Shown in pieces: positions 24,868 to 31,889 of a DNA stretch of 38,150 nucleotides. Source of the DNA: a virus. Where the stretch lies: IMG/VR virus record IMGVR_UViG_3300030389_004419, positions 1 through 38,150 of that record; one strand, 5' to 3'. The position numbers and the translations under genes were made by a program. The notes beneath the pieces are model-generated. The model worked only from the letters and a program-made list of their open reading frames with translations, made no database searches and had not been told where the DNA came from. The first letter of the stretch is position 1; every line of letters begins with the position of its first letter.

Positions 24868-25486
24868 TATTACTCTCCTCTAAAAAGAATGGATTGGATT
24901 TAAGAAAGCTTTTATCACTACATTCAACCTTGTCGAATACGGATACTCTTTGACGAATTATGTTGTTACCATTTTCATCACTTTCTATTATAGGATTCTG
25001 TACATCTTGAATTTCTTCCTTGTACTTGATCTTACAACTTTCAGGTAATCCCCAACGAAACTCTACTGATATCCAAGTAGTAGAATCGAAATCAGAATCT
25101 TCATTTACAGGATTGACATTTAACTTAATCCATGTCCACATCTTTAATCCATATTGAGTTGATTCTTTTTTCCATTTTGAAATTTCGTATACGTCGGCAT
25201 ATACACCACTATCTGCAACGTACTTTTTGAATCCATTAACATAGGCTCTCATCTCCCTGACAAAGTCTCGGCTCGGATTTTGCATCTCTATATAAGTTGC
25301 TCCGGCATGAAGGCTAAATTTGTCATTATTCATATAGGATAGTTTATCGACTTGGCTTACTATCGCATTAATAATTTCATAGGAAGCTATGTTTTCTGTT
25401 AGCTTTTTAAAGGCATAAGAAGATCCCCCTTCATGAGGGATCGTTATTGGTGGACTAATTAAAGCCTGTTTTTTACTCTCTATCAT
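24860..25486 (-). CDS. Unrecognised early-arm protein, 208 aa
   Basis: One of the larger unknown proteins of the early arm. It is soluble, alpha/beta, with an N-terminal ISPPITIPHEGGSSYAFKKL, a helical section near residues 35-65 (IINAIVSQVDKLSYM) and a beta section around MWTWIKLNVNP and STTWISVEFRWGLP. It has no membrane segment and no clear catalytic motif. It overlaps the coiled-coil gene upstream (14 bases) and the small membrane protein downstream. Confidence 0.75.
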   Translation of the reverse strand: MIESKKQALISPPITIPHEGGSSYAFKKLTENIASYEIINAIVSQVDKLSYMNNDKFSLHAGATYIEMQNPSRDFVREMRAYVNGFKKYVADSGVYADVYEISKWKKESTQYGLKMWTWIKLNVNPVNEDSDFDSTTWISVEFRWGLPESCKIKYKEEIQDVQNPIIESDENGNNIIRQRVSVFDKVECSDKSFLKSNPFFLEESNID

Positions 25487-25805
25487 CTTTATTCTCCTTC
25501 AGTAGATCGTTAGTAGATTCCTCTAAAATAGATATAGCTGATTGCATATTATCCATTTCCAATTCAGCAGATTCTATTGCAGAATAGGCATTAGAAATTT
25601 CACCTTCTAAGGAATTCGCTTTATATTTTAAATCATCTATCTTTTCCATTATATAGTCATAACTTAAAGATTTGCCTATATGCACATCTTTAGGGTTACT
25701 TACGTTTTGTTCCTTCATGATTTTCATCATATAAAAGGCACAATCACATATAAAAGAAAGATCGGTTACTTTCCTAAGATCTGTTTTTATATTATCTTTT
25801 TCCAA
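25473..25805 (-). CDS. Coiled-coil protein, 110 aa (TTG start preferred)
   Basis: A TTG at 25805 has a strong AAGGAGAATAAG Shine-Dalgarno just upstream; an in-frame ATG at 25838 would add 11 residues but lacks such a site. The C-terminal 70 residues form a heptad-like coiled coil (YDYIMEKIDDLKYKANSLEGE, then AIESAELEMDNMQSAISILEE). The N-terminal part has DLSFICDCAFYMMKIM, a hydrophobic helix with two Cys. It may be a structural or scaffolding partner for the overlapping 208-aa protein; nothing more specific can be said. Confidence 0.7.
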   Translation of the reverse strand: MEKDNIKTDLRKVTDLSFICDCAFYMMKIMKEQNVSNPKDVHIGKSLSYDYIMEKIDDLKYKANSLEGEISNAYSAIESAELEMDNMQSAISILEESTNDLLKENKDDRE

Positions 25806-25893
25806 CTTATTCTCCTTGTTTTTTTGACAAGACAACACAAGGGTGCTTGTTGCGAAAGGAATAACAACTCACACCCTCGTATCGGAGACAAAA

Positions 25894-26223
25894 CTACTGC
25901 TCCACCTCGTCTATTCGTTTTAATATACCCTTTCTATAACTTTCTGCTTGAAATCCTCTACCCGATTTCGTCTCGTAATCAGCTCCAACAATATCTGCTA
26001 TGGCTTGTAGTATATGTAGACCATATACACCTTTTAGTTCGTCTAAAACTTTGCCATCTTTATAGATATTGCCTTTTCCTGTTCCGTTTGACTTGAAAGT
26101 TCTTGTATAGTTTTCCACAAATTCTTGTGGTAAACCATCTTTAATTAGATGATCAGGATCAAAGATCGTGTGACCGTCTAAATACTCACATACTTTTTTT
26201 ACTGCCTTTCTATTTAACTGCAT
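25894..26223 (-). CDS. Unrecognised early protein, 109 aa
   Basis: Begins MQLNRKAVKKVCEYLDGHTI, mostly helical, with a Gly-rich NGTGKGNIYKDGKV loop in the middle and a conserved-looking VGADYETKSGRGFQAE segment near residues 78-93. The C-terminus is helical and charged. It overlaps the upstream 91-aa gene by 10 bases. The 88 bases after its stop hold no convincing gene. No function can be given. Confidence 0.7.
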   Translation of the reverse strand: MQLNRKAVKKVCEYLDGHTIFDPDHLIKDGLPQEFVENYTRTFKSNGTGKGNIYKDGKVLDELKGVYGLHILQAIADIVGADYETKSGRGFQAESYRKGILKRIDEVEQ

Positions 26224-26489
26224 ATGCTCTCCTGTATTACGTTGTAAAGTTTCATAAAATTGCCATACAATGTTTTTTTGGTACCTTTAATTCCGTAATA
26301 TTTCTTGACATAATTAACTTTCCAGTGTCGATGGATTCTCAAACCCTTTGTATATAGATAAATGTCTCGTTTAGACAACATCATATTCCATATAGAAGGA
26401 TACATTTTTATACCATTTACCATTGTATAGGTATTGTCATTGATTTCCTCCATCAAATCTCGCATAAAAGGCGAATTAATATTAGTCAT
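26214..26489 (-). CDS. Unrecognised early protein, 91 aa
   Basis: Basic and helical, with IWNMMLSKRDIYLYTKGLRI followed by HRHWKVNYVKKYYGIKGTKK, a segment with the size and charge of a DNA-binding helix-turn-helix, though the turn is not diagnostic. It starts right after the stop of the 96-aa gene (GAGGATCATTAGATG-type leader). A nucleic acid-binding role is a low-confidence guess. Confidence 0.7.
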   Translation of the reverse strand: MTNINSPFMRDLMEEINDNTYTMVNGIKMYPSIWNMMLSKRDIYLYTKGLRIHRHWKVNYVKKYYGIKGTKKTLYGNFMKLYNVIQESICS

Positions 26490-26780
26490 CTAATGATCCT
26501 CCAATTGTATTTCGTCAATAAAGGTTAAATTAGCAACTTTCGTAATTTCGGAGATATACACATCACCTAAATCATAAGTTCCGAATGTATAAGGACTCTT
26601 GACAGCACAAAACCAACGAGCATAAGGATTCTTTTTTTCCAATGCAGGTTTTTGGTACTTCTTGAGTACACGCCACTCCCAACTACCATCAGCACTTTGC
26701 CAAATTTCGTAAGGGTTTTGTTTATTACGTGTTTTACCACATACATTTTTCGTCAAATCTTGACCTTGTTTATTTACCAT
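26490..26780 (-). CDS. Conserved phage protein, 96 aa
   Basis: The core NPYEIWQSADGSWEWRVLKKY followed by YARWFCAVKSPYTFG and DLGDVYISEI is, from memory, a recurrent small domain in marine phages and cyanophages, beta-rich with several Trp/Tyr. Function is unknown. A TTAGGAGGATTAGATA leader just upstream gives a near-perfect Shine-Dalgarno, and that leader lies within the preceding 52-aa gene, which overlaps it by 11 bases. Confidence 0.78.
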   Translation of the reverse strand: MVNKQGQDLTKNVCGKTRNKQNPYEIWQSADGSWEWRVLKKYQKPALEKKNPYARWFCAVKSPYTFGTYDLGDVYISEITKVANLTFIDEIQLEDH

Positions 26781-26928
26781 TATCTAATCCTCCTAACATT
26801 AATCGATAACAAACATACAAGCCTAATATATGAATTATCCTAATTGATAAGGGATTCATAACGCCATAGTTACCGAAAGGTTGAAAGTTTAGAAAAGCTA
26901 CTAAACCGTTCATGATTGTCTCTATCAT
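26770..26928 (-). CDS. Small membrane-associated protein, 52 aa
   Basis: An AGGAGGCAAA Shine-Dalgarno gives a strong start. The product opens MIETIMNGLVAFLNFQPFG and has a second hydrophobic helix IRIIHILGLYVCYRLMLGG, so it probably lies in or on the membrane. It overlaps the next gene by 11 bases and supplies its Shine-Dalgarno. Small membrane proteins at the head of early arms often modify the host envelope or block superinfection, but no evidence here picks between these. Confidence 0.68.
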   Translation of the reverse strand: MIETIMNGLVAFLNFQPFGNYGVMNPLSIRIIHILGLYVCYRLMLGGLDNGK

Positions 26929-27011
26929 TTTGCCTCCTGTTTTTTTATTGTCTCTATAAAATTTAATTTACAATTAAATTTAATTATTTATATATATATA
27001 CAGCTATAAAA

Positions 27012-27035
27012 ATATTGTAACAATATGTAACAATA
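27012..27035 (-). promoter_or_regulatory. Two phased TGTTACA repeats upstream of the early operon
   Basis: On the minus strand TGTTACA occurs at 27032-27026 and 27022-27016, exactly 10 bases apart, matching the spacing and sequence of the arrays at 27806-27976 but reversed. They lie in the 111-base gap before the 52-aa gene, followed by a TATATATATATA tract, so they face the early arm in the same relative orientation as the others face the late arm. Confidence 0.7.
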
Positions 27036-27039
27036 TACC

Positions 27040-27171
27040 TTAAAATACCTGTTTAAATCTATGGTAAAATTCTATCCATATATCTGAGGTTAAATATATA
27101 CAGCCTATTAAGAACAACCATAATACTACATATTCCACTTTTTCGGTTGTATTCATTTCTTTCCAAAACAT
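27040..27171 (-). CDS. Small single-span membrane protein, 43 aa
   Basis: An AGGAGACACGAA leader supports the ATG. The product begins MFWKEMNTTEKVEYVVLWLF and continues LIGCIYLTS, forming one membrane helix of about 20 residues, followed by an aromatic, basic C-terminus (EFYHRFKQVF). It is the first gene after the terminator at 27314-27337. Function unknown. Confidence 0.65.
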   Translation of the reverse strand: MFWKEMNTTEKVEYVVLWLFLIGCIYLTSDIWIEFYHRFKQVF

Positions 27172-27262
27172 TTCGTGTCTCCTATTTTATTGTCTAAAAA
27201 AAATTTCGTATATTCTTCCATATAAGCAAATCGGAAAAGCAAGTCGGCATCTCGATTTTTTT

Positions 27263-27302
27263 CTAATTTTGACTCCTGAGGTTGAGACTCAGTCTCAATT
27301 AG
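27263..27302. promoter_or_regulatory. Nested palindrome, candidate operator
   Basis: TTGAGACTcAGTCTCAA at 27282-27298 is a perfect inverted repeat of 8-bp arms around one base. A wider pairing joins 27263-27274 with 27291-27302 (10 of 12). It lies between the regulator-like gene 27353-27709 and the early genes; GACTC/GAGTC half-sites also flank that gene upstream. A bound repressor site is the simplest reading; the protein is not known. Confidence 0.55.
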
Positions 27303-27313
27303 GAATTACAAAA

Positions 27314-27337
27314 AAGCGTCTATATTTCAAGACGCTT
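27314..27337. terminator. Bidirectional rho-independent terminator
   Basis: Eight-base perfect stem AAGCGTCT/AGACGCTT around an 8-base loop. It is flanked by TTTTTT on the leftward side (minus strand) and by a T-run at 27342-27348 on the plus strand. It lies 16 bases past the stop of 27353-27709, so it ends that gene's transcript and separates it from the rest of the early arm. Confidence 0.8.
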
Positions 27338-27352
27338 AATTGTTTTTTCTAC

Positions 27353-27709
27353 TTACTTTTTTTCTTTAATCGTAGGAAACGCGAAGCGAGGTCGAATCAC
27401 TATCTCGTTATTTTTATCGTCTACATATCTAATTTTTTGATCTGTAATTTGATATTTTTCAAAAACTTTGTCAAGCAATATTTGACTTTCTTTTTTCAAT
27501 TCTTCGATAATTTCTAAACGTTTGTGTCTACGTTTCGCAATGTGTAACAAGTTTTTTTCTGTTAATGTTTCTAACAATTTGTTAATTGTTTCATCATCAA
27601 ACAGAATCGAGTAAGCTTTGATTATCTCATCTTCTTTAACTCTTTTGTTAGTCTCTAAAAATCTTTTTTCAGATTCTTTTACTATTTTATCGATAACTTT
27701 TTTATTCAT
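27353..27709 (-). CDS. Small charged protein, possible regulator, 118 aa
   Basis: First gene of the leftward arm, with its own terminator. It is highly charged and helical: RVKEDEIIKAYSILFDDETIN, then LLETLTEKNLLHIAKRRHKRLEIIEELKKES. The pattern could hold a winged or helix-turn-helix fold in residues 20-65, but no diagnostic motif is clear. It ends in a basic strand region (NNEIVIRPRFAFP). Its position beside the control region, flanked by GAGTC/GACTC inverted repeats on both sides, suggests an autoregulated DNA-binding protein. That role is inference. An oligo-purine ACAAAAAAAAA leader, not a true Shine-Dalgarno, precedes the ATG. Confidence 0.72.
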   Translation of the reverse strand: MNKKVIDKIVKESEKRFLETNKRVKEDEIIKAYSILFDDETINKLLETLTEKNLLHIAKRRHKRLEIIEELKKESQILLDKVFEKYQITDQKIRYVDDKNNEIVIRPRFAFPTIKEKK

Positions 27710-27805
27710 TTTTTTTTGTCTCTTTCTGAGTCTATTTTGTGACTCTTTTATTTGTTATTTAATTACTATCTAAAATTAAAGACATTTTAAAACATAGACA
27801 ACAGC

Positions 27806-27832
27806 TGTTACAATTTGTTACATTTAGTTACA
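27806..27832 (+). repeat. Phased TGTTACA array 1 (three units)
   Basis: Units at 27806-27812, 27816-27822 and 27826-27832 (the last is AGTTACA) recur every 10 bases, on one face of the helix. The last unit ends 9 bases before TTGACA 27842-27847. Confidence 0.85.
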
Positions 27833-27882
27833 ACTTTTTACTTGACAAGATCATGAAAAACAATTTCGAATTATGCAAGATT

Positions 27883-27909
27883 TGTTACATTCTGTTACAT
27901 CTTGTTACA
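27883..27909 (+). repeat. Phased TGTTACA array 2 (three units)
   Basis: Units at 27883, 27893 and 27903, again every 10 bases and all exact. The last unit ends 9 bases before TTGACA 27919-27924, copying the geometry of array 1. Confidence 0.88.
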
Positions 27910-27959
27910 ATAAAATACTTGACATAACCTATTGGCACCCGGATCATTATTGCAAGGAT

Positions 27960-27976
27960 TGTTACAAATTGTTACA
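27960..27976 (+). repeat. Phased TGTTACA array 3 (two units)
   Basis: Units at 27960-27966 and 27970-27976, 10 bases apart. The array lies 13 bases upstream of the promoter-like element at 27990-28018. Confidence 0.85.
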
Positions 27977-27989
27977 TACCCATAGGCGT

Positions 27990-28018
27990 ATGACATTTTT
28001 CCGAAGTGCGGGTATACG
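27990..28018 (+). promoter_or_regulatory. Candidate late promoter
   Basis: ATGACA (27990-27995) is followed after 17 bases by TATACG (28013-28018), a reasonable -35/-10 pair pointing at the terminase small subunit gene 51 bases on. The -10 is weak. The upstream TGTTACA arrays could bind an activator. Other TTGACA elements in the region lack a clear -10. Confidence 0.45.
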
Positions 28019-28040
28019 TGTGACACAAAAAGTTTGCTAA

Positions 28041-28058
28041 TTAACGTGAATCTAACGT
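28041..28058 (+). promoter_or_regulatory. Paired TAACGT sites before terminase
   Basis: TTAACGT at 28041-28047 and CTAACGT at 28052-28058 (11 bases apart). The same TTAACGT pair occurs before the scaffold gene at 32528 and 32541. Confidence 0.4.
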
Positions 28059-28068
28059 AAGTTGTTTT

Positions 28069-28737
28069 ATGTCAAATATCGTGAAATTTAATACAAAGCA
28101 ATTAGATGCTCTTGAATTATTTTCTAAGAATCCCCATATAACTTATGATGAAGTTGCTGAAGTTGTAGATGTTCATGTGCGAACTATAAACAATTGGATG
28201 GCTGATCCTAACTTTCTTGATGCTTTCTATAAGAGATACATGGAAGTGTCGGGAAAAGAGCTACCTATGGTTATTAAAGCTATGATTGAGGAAGCTAAGT
28301 GTGGTAATGTTTATGCTGGACGTTTAGTTTTAGAACATTTTGGAAAATTAGAAAAAAAAGTGAGAGTTACTGTAGAAAGTCCTTTTGAAAAGTTTTTAAA
28401 GCTTGATAACATTGAAGATGCTGAATTTACTGTTCCAGATGCAAAGGAAGTTGGTTCTATTGCAGACACAGTTTCAGACATTAACGTTAATCTTCCTGAA
28501 AGAGATAAAAGAAACGACAATCCAAGAAAACGTATGGACAATGAAAAAGTTAAATTATCTAACTATACTCGTCATTCTATGAAAAAAGAAAGTGTTGCTA
28601 AACAACAAAACTCTGCTTATCAAATTAGAAAAAGAGCTAAAAAAGTGGGTTTAGATTTATTGCCACCTGGTAGGCATAGTAAGAAGGTTAGATTAGATTG
28701 GTTAAAAAAATTGGAAAAATTGGAAGAAAAAACTTGA
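28069..28737 (+). CDS. terS: Terminase small subunit-like protein, 222 aa
   Basis: Recognises phage DNA and delivers it to the packaging motor. Residues 12-50 (LDALELFSKNPHITYDEVAEVVDVHVRTINNWMAD split over two helices) form the helix-turn-helix typical of phBC6A51-type small terminases. A helical oligomerisation region follows (ELPMVIKAMIEEAKCGNVYA, residues 66-85) with GRLVLEHFGKLEKK. The C-terminal 90 residues are basic and disordered-looking. It is the first late gene, close to TerL as expected, with an oxygenase-like gene between. The start lacks a clear Shine-Dalgarno. Confidence 0.8.
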   Translation: MSNIVKFNTKQLDALELFSKNPHITYDEVAEVVDVHVRTINNWMADPNFLDAFYKRYMEVSGKELPMVIKAMIEEAKCGNVYAGRLVLEHFGKLEKKVRVTVESPFEKFLKLDNIEDAEFTVPDAKEVGSIADTVSDINVNLPERDKRNDNPRKRMDNEKVKLSNYTRHSMKKESVAKQQNSAYQIRKRAKKVGLDLLPPGRHSKKVRLDWLKKLEKLEEKT

Positions 28738-28761
28738 CTTTAGTATATAAGTCTATTATTT

Positions 28762-28796
28762 TTTTCTTTTTCTTTTGCTTCTTTTCTTTTTCTTTT
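28762..28796 (+). repeat. 35-nt pyrimidine-tract repeat, copy 2
   Basis: Identical over 35 bases to 23870-23904. Here it is in the 64-base gap before the oxygenase gene, where a Shine-Dalgarno would be expected and none is seen. Confidence 0.85.
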
Positions 28797-28801
28797 TTTA
28801 G

Positions 28802-29263
28802 ATGAACATAATTTCAAACATCATTACAAAGCAAGATGCTAAGACTCTTATGAGCAATAAAGATATGTTTTGTAAGAAAATTAAAGTATTTGATGGGATA
28901 GCTTTAGACGTAGTAAAAAAAATTCGTGTAGCTACAAATATAAAGTTTAATTTAAAAGATAACAGTTATTGGAAAGTAGAGAAAAGACCTAATGGTCATA
29001 ATTGGCATTACGATACAGGAACAAACGATCACATGACTTGGTGTGATTATTCTGTTTCTATTTTATTATCTGATCCTAATTTTAAAGGTGGTGATATGAT
29101 TTTTAAATTAGATAAGTCAAACTATACTGTAGACAAGAAAGAGCATTATTTAAGTGCATTGCATTATCGTAGCAATAAGAAGGAAAAATTAAATAAACAC
29201 ATGGTTACAAAACATAATGGAGAAAGAATAGTTCTTCTATTATTTTTAGAATATCAAAAATGA
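28802..29263 (+). CDS. 2-oxoglutarate/Fe(II)-dependent oxygenase-like protein, 153 aa
   Basis: Small member of the double-stranded beta-helix oxygenases, which hydroxylate proteins, nucleic acids or small molecules using iron and 2-oxoglutarate. The HxD iron motif is seen as WHYDTG (H69, D71), the distal His as H133 in KHMVTKHNGERIV, and the 2-oxoglutarate-binding Arg as R142. LSDPNFKGGDMIF (90-101) matches the conserved GGxL/M strand of prolyl-hydroxylase-type phage enzymes. The gene sits between the terminase subunits and overlaps TerL by ATGA. Pyrimidine tract upstream, no Shine-Dalgarno. Substrate unknown. Confidence 0.8.
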   Translation: MNIISNIITKQDAKTLMSNKDMFCKKIKVFDGIALDVVKKIRVATNIKFNLKDNSYWKVEKRPNGHNWHYDTGTNDHMTWCDYSVSILLSDPNFKGGDMIFKLDKSNYTVDKKEHYLSALHYRSNKKEKLNKHMVTKHNGERIVLLLFLEYQK

Positions 29264-30570
29264 ACTTATCAGAAAAAGAATATAAAAAAAAGTGGTTTCA
29301 ATTTACTGACTATACTCCACATAGTGGTCAAGAACGATTGCATTTTCCGACTAAAGACTCTCGATTTATTGTTGCTGTTTGTGGTCGTAGATGGGGTAAA
29401 TCTGTATCTGCATCAAAAGAAATAGAATGTCTAATTACACAACCAAATAAACGTGCTTGGGTAGTAGCTCCAACGTATGGTTCTTCTGAAAAAGTATTTA
29501 GAGAAATATGGAATGAGTTGATTATACGTAAACAAATGCCTACGAGAAGGGCTTCTTACAAACAACAATACATAGAATTTGAATGGGGTAGTGTTTTTGA
29601 AGGTAAATCTGGAGATAACCCTGACTCACTTGTTGGAGAAGGACTTGATTTACTTGTAATTGACGAATGTGCTAAAATTAGTAAGAAAGTTTGGGATATG
29701 TATCTTCGACCAACTCTTGCTGATCGTAAAGGTAAATGCATTTTCATAACAACTCCTGAAGGTTATAATTGGATATATGATTTGTATTTGCTTGGGCTTG
29801 ATGATAAAATGTGGTATTCTTTTAATTCTCCGTCTTGGGAAAATCAATTTGCATTTCCTGATGGTAATAAAGATGAGTTCTTGTTAGAAGCCAAGAGAAA
29901 TATGTCAAAAGAAATATTTGAACAAGAGTTCGGTGCTAAGTTTACGTCACTTGAAGGTCGAGTATATCCATTTGATAGGGATCTCGATATGGGTCATTTC
30001 CCATACGATCCGTCTCTACCTACTTTTTGCAGTATTGACTTTGGATTTAGAATGCCAGCCGTAGGGTTTTTTCAGACAAGCTATGTCAATGGTAAATGGC
30101 ATATCTATATCTTTGATGAAATTGTTCATCAACAAAATATAAAGACAGATGAACTTGCAAAAATGATAAAATCACGTGGATATAACATACAAGCTTACTT
30201 CGGTGATCCTGCTGGTAAAAATGTTTCTACACAATCAGGGCTTGGAGATATAGAAATATTTCGTAAGTTTGGCATTGTAGTACGAACAATAAGAGATAGA
30301 GTGAGTCGAGATTTGACAGGTAGCATATCTCATGTTAGAGGTTTTATAGAAAATGCTGAAGGAGAAAGATTTTTGCATTTAGATAGAAAATGTGTAGGGC
30401 TGTGCGAAGATTTAGAAAATTACAGATACCCTGAACATAAAGATGGTGCAGACTTAAAAGCAGTACCTAAAAAAGATGGATATCATGATCATGGTTGCGA
30501 TATGATAAGATATTTTTTTCTTAATAGATTTCCAATTAAATCACACAAATTAATGGTAGCTCAAAGATGA
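29260..30570 (+). CDS. terL: Terminase large subunit, 436 aa
   Basis: Packaging ATPase and nuclease. The ATPase shows a Walker A GRRWGKS (42-48), with Arg-rich style typical of terminases, Walker B LDLLVIDE (129-136) and the coupling motif FITTPEG soon after. The RNase H-type nuclease domain carries IDFGFRM (first Asp), YFGDPAGKN (second Asp) and HDHGCDMIRY near the C-terminus (third Asp). All key residues appear intact and the length is normal. It overlaps the oxygenase upstream and the portal downstream by ATGA. Confidence 0.95.
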   Translation: MNLSEKEYKKKWFQFTDYTPHSGQERLHFPTKDSRFIVAVCGRRWGKSVSASKEIECLITQPNKRAWVVAPTYGSSEKVFREIWNELIIRKQMPTRRASYKQQYIEFEWGSVFEGKSGDNPDSLVGEGLDLLVIDECAKISKKVWDMYLRPTLADRKGKCIFITTPEGYNWIYDLYLLGLDDKMWYSFNSPSWENQFAFPDGNKDEFLLEAKRNMSKEIFEQEFGAKFTSLEGRVYPFDRDLDMGHFPYDPSLPTFCSIDFGFRMPAVGFFQTSYVNGKWHIYIFDEIVHQQNIKTDELAKMIKSRGYNIQAYFGDPAGKNVSTQSGLGDIEIFRKFGIVVRTIRDRVSRDLTGSISHVRGFIENAEGERFLHLDRKCVGLCEDLENYRYPEHKDGADLKAVPKKDGYHDHGCDMIRYFFLNRFPIKSHKLMVAQR

Positions 30571-31889
30571 ATAACTTAGCAAAACAAATGATAACAGAGT
30601 CTATTCAAGATTTAAAGCTTGACTGGGCTAAACACAAAAGAAAAGAAATTATCAAACATTTAGATTATTATTCTGGAACATCTACAGATCAATATATCGA
30701 ACAATATTTTAGACCTGATATTTTTCAAGAGGTACCAACTTATCAAGCTAATATAACTCGTAAATTTATAAACAAAATGTCAAGAATTTACAATATTAAA
30801 CCTGATAGAAATGTAAGCAATGCATATACAAAATTAACAAAACATAAAGATGTTAGATTTAAGCACGTAGAAAGAATGACAAGATTGCTTGGTACGATTG
30901 CTTTACAAGTAGGTTGGAATGAACAAAAAGAAATCTTTACATATCAGCCAATTTATTATTTCAATCCATTTTTTGATGATGGCGATCCTTACAATCCTTC
31001 TGCTTTAATTTACCCTCTCAATCAACCTGTTGATGATATTAGCTATGCTAATGACATGAAATATGTATATTTTGATTCGGAAGTTAGAGTCATATTTGAT
31101 GAGAATGGTAACATTGTAGATGAGGTTCCTAATCCGTACAATACTCTTCCATTTGTATTTTTACATAGAGAAGATCAAATAGATAGTTTTTTTGTACAAG
31201 GTGCTAATGATATTATAAATTGCAATGAACACGTAAACATAACAATGACAGAAATGCAACTTGGTCTTAGATTCCAAATGTTTGGACAACCTTTTGCTAC
31301 AGGAATATATTCTGATGATCCTATTGCAAGAGTTGGTTCTGATACAATATTAAATTTACCTGAGGGTGGTAATTTTGGAATAGCAAGTCCACAAGGTGAT
31401 TTAGATGCAGTTGTTAATAATATAAAATTTCAAATAGAAATTGTAGCTCAAGCTAATCATTTATGGGTGCATTGGGCTGAACAAGGTGGCGAAATGCCTT
31501 CAGGAATAAGTTTAATCATAAAAGATTTTGAAAGATCAGAAGATTATAAAGATGATATAGAGCTTTGGAGAGTTTATGAGCATGAAATATATGAACTTGA
31601 AAAAGTTATAGCAGAATACAATGGTGTGTCTTTGCCGAGTGAAGAAAAATTTGTTGTTAAATTTAAAGAGCCAGAATACCCAAGAAGCTTACAAGAAATG
31701 ATTATGAAGAATGATTGGGATTTAGAGCATGGTTTGACTACGGAAGTTGATATATTAATGAAAGAAAATACAGATTTATCATTTAGTCAAGCTAAGAAAA
31801 TAATAGAAAAAAATAAAGAAATAAACTCAAATGGCAAAGAAAACGAAAGTACGATTGGAGTTCGAGAAACAAGCACAGAATCCGATTAA
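30567..31889 (+). CDS. Portal protein, 440 aa
   Basis: Forms the dodecameric vertex through which DNA enters. It has the expected place after TerL and the SPP1/DUF1483-type style: N-terminal KEIIKHLDYYSG, then YQANITRKFINKMSRIYN, a beta-rich wing with FDSEVRVIFDENGNIVDEVPNPY, HREDQ, and a helical stem region later. The C-terminus is a charged helix with an Asn/Glu/Ser tail, within which the next gene starts (59-base overlap). No fusion or truncation seen. Confidence 0.9.
   Translation: MNNLAKQMITESIQDLKLDWAKHKRKEIIKHLDYYSGTSTDQYIEQYFRPDIFQEVPTYQANITRKFINKMSRIYNIKPDRNVSNAYTKLTKHKDVRFKHVERMTRLLGTIALQVGWNEQKEIFTYQPIYYFNPFFDDGDPYNPSALIYPLNQPVDDISYANDMKYVYFDSEVRVIFDENGNIVDEVPNPYNTLPFVFLHREDQIDSFFVQGANDIINCNEHVNITMTEMQLGLRFQMFGQPFATGIYSDDPIARVGSDTILNLPEGGNFGIASPQGDLDAVVNNIKFQIEIVAQANHLWVHWAEQGGEMPSGISLIIKDFERSEDYKDDIELWRVYEHEIYELEKVIAEYNGVSLPSEEKFVVKFKEPEYPRSLQEMIMKNDWDLEHGLTTEVDILMKENTDLSFSQAKKIIEKNKEINSNGKENESTIGVRETSTESD

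Larger units (their letters stand above)
27710..28068. promoter_or_regulatory. Divergent control region between the early and late arms
   Basis: This 359-base stretch holds no gene. From left to right it contains: a GAGTC/GACTC inverted repeat (27728-27732/27741-27745); TGTTACA-type repeats at 27806, 27816, 27826; TACTTGACA at 27839-27847; TGTTACA at 27883, 27893, 27903; TACTTGACA at 27916-27924; TGTTACA at 27960 and 27970; then a promoter-like ATGACA-17-TATACG. Two TAACGT sites precede the terminase start. It is the natural place for arm-specific promoters and perhaps an origin. Confidence 0.8.

Noticed and set aside
25806-25893. 22-codon GTG frame between two early genes
   Set aside because: Too short, weak leader, no recognisable character; its end is the Shine-Dalgarno of the next gene.
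25680-26096. 138-codon plus-strand open frame
   Set aside because: Covers two tightly packed minus-strand genes with proper leaders. Its protein is low-complexity hydrophobic/Tyr-rich, as antisense frames are here.
27919-27950. Strong sigma70 promoter at the second TTGACA
   Set aside because: No convincing -10 at 16-18 bases (GATCAT only), so I list TTGACA as part of the repeated module, not as a defined promoter.
27806-27976. CRISPR array
   Set aside because: The repeated unit is 7 bases with a 10-base period and no spacers, so it is an operator or iteron array. The Cas4-like nuclease has no cas neighbours.
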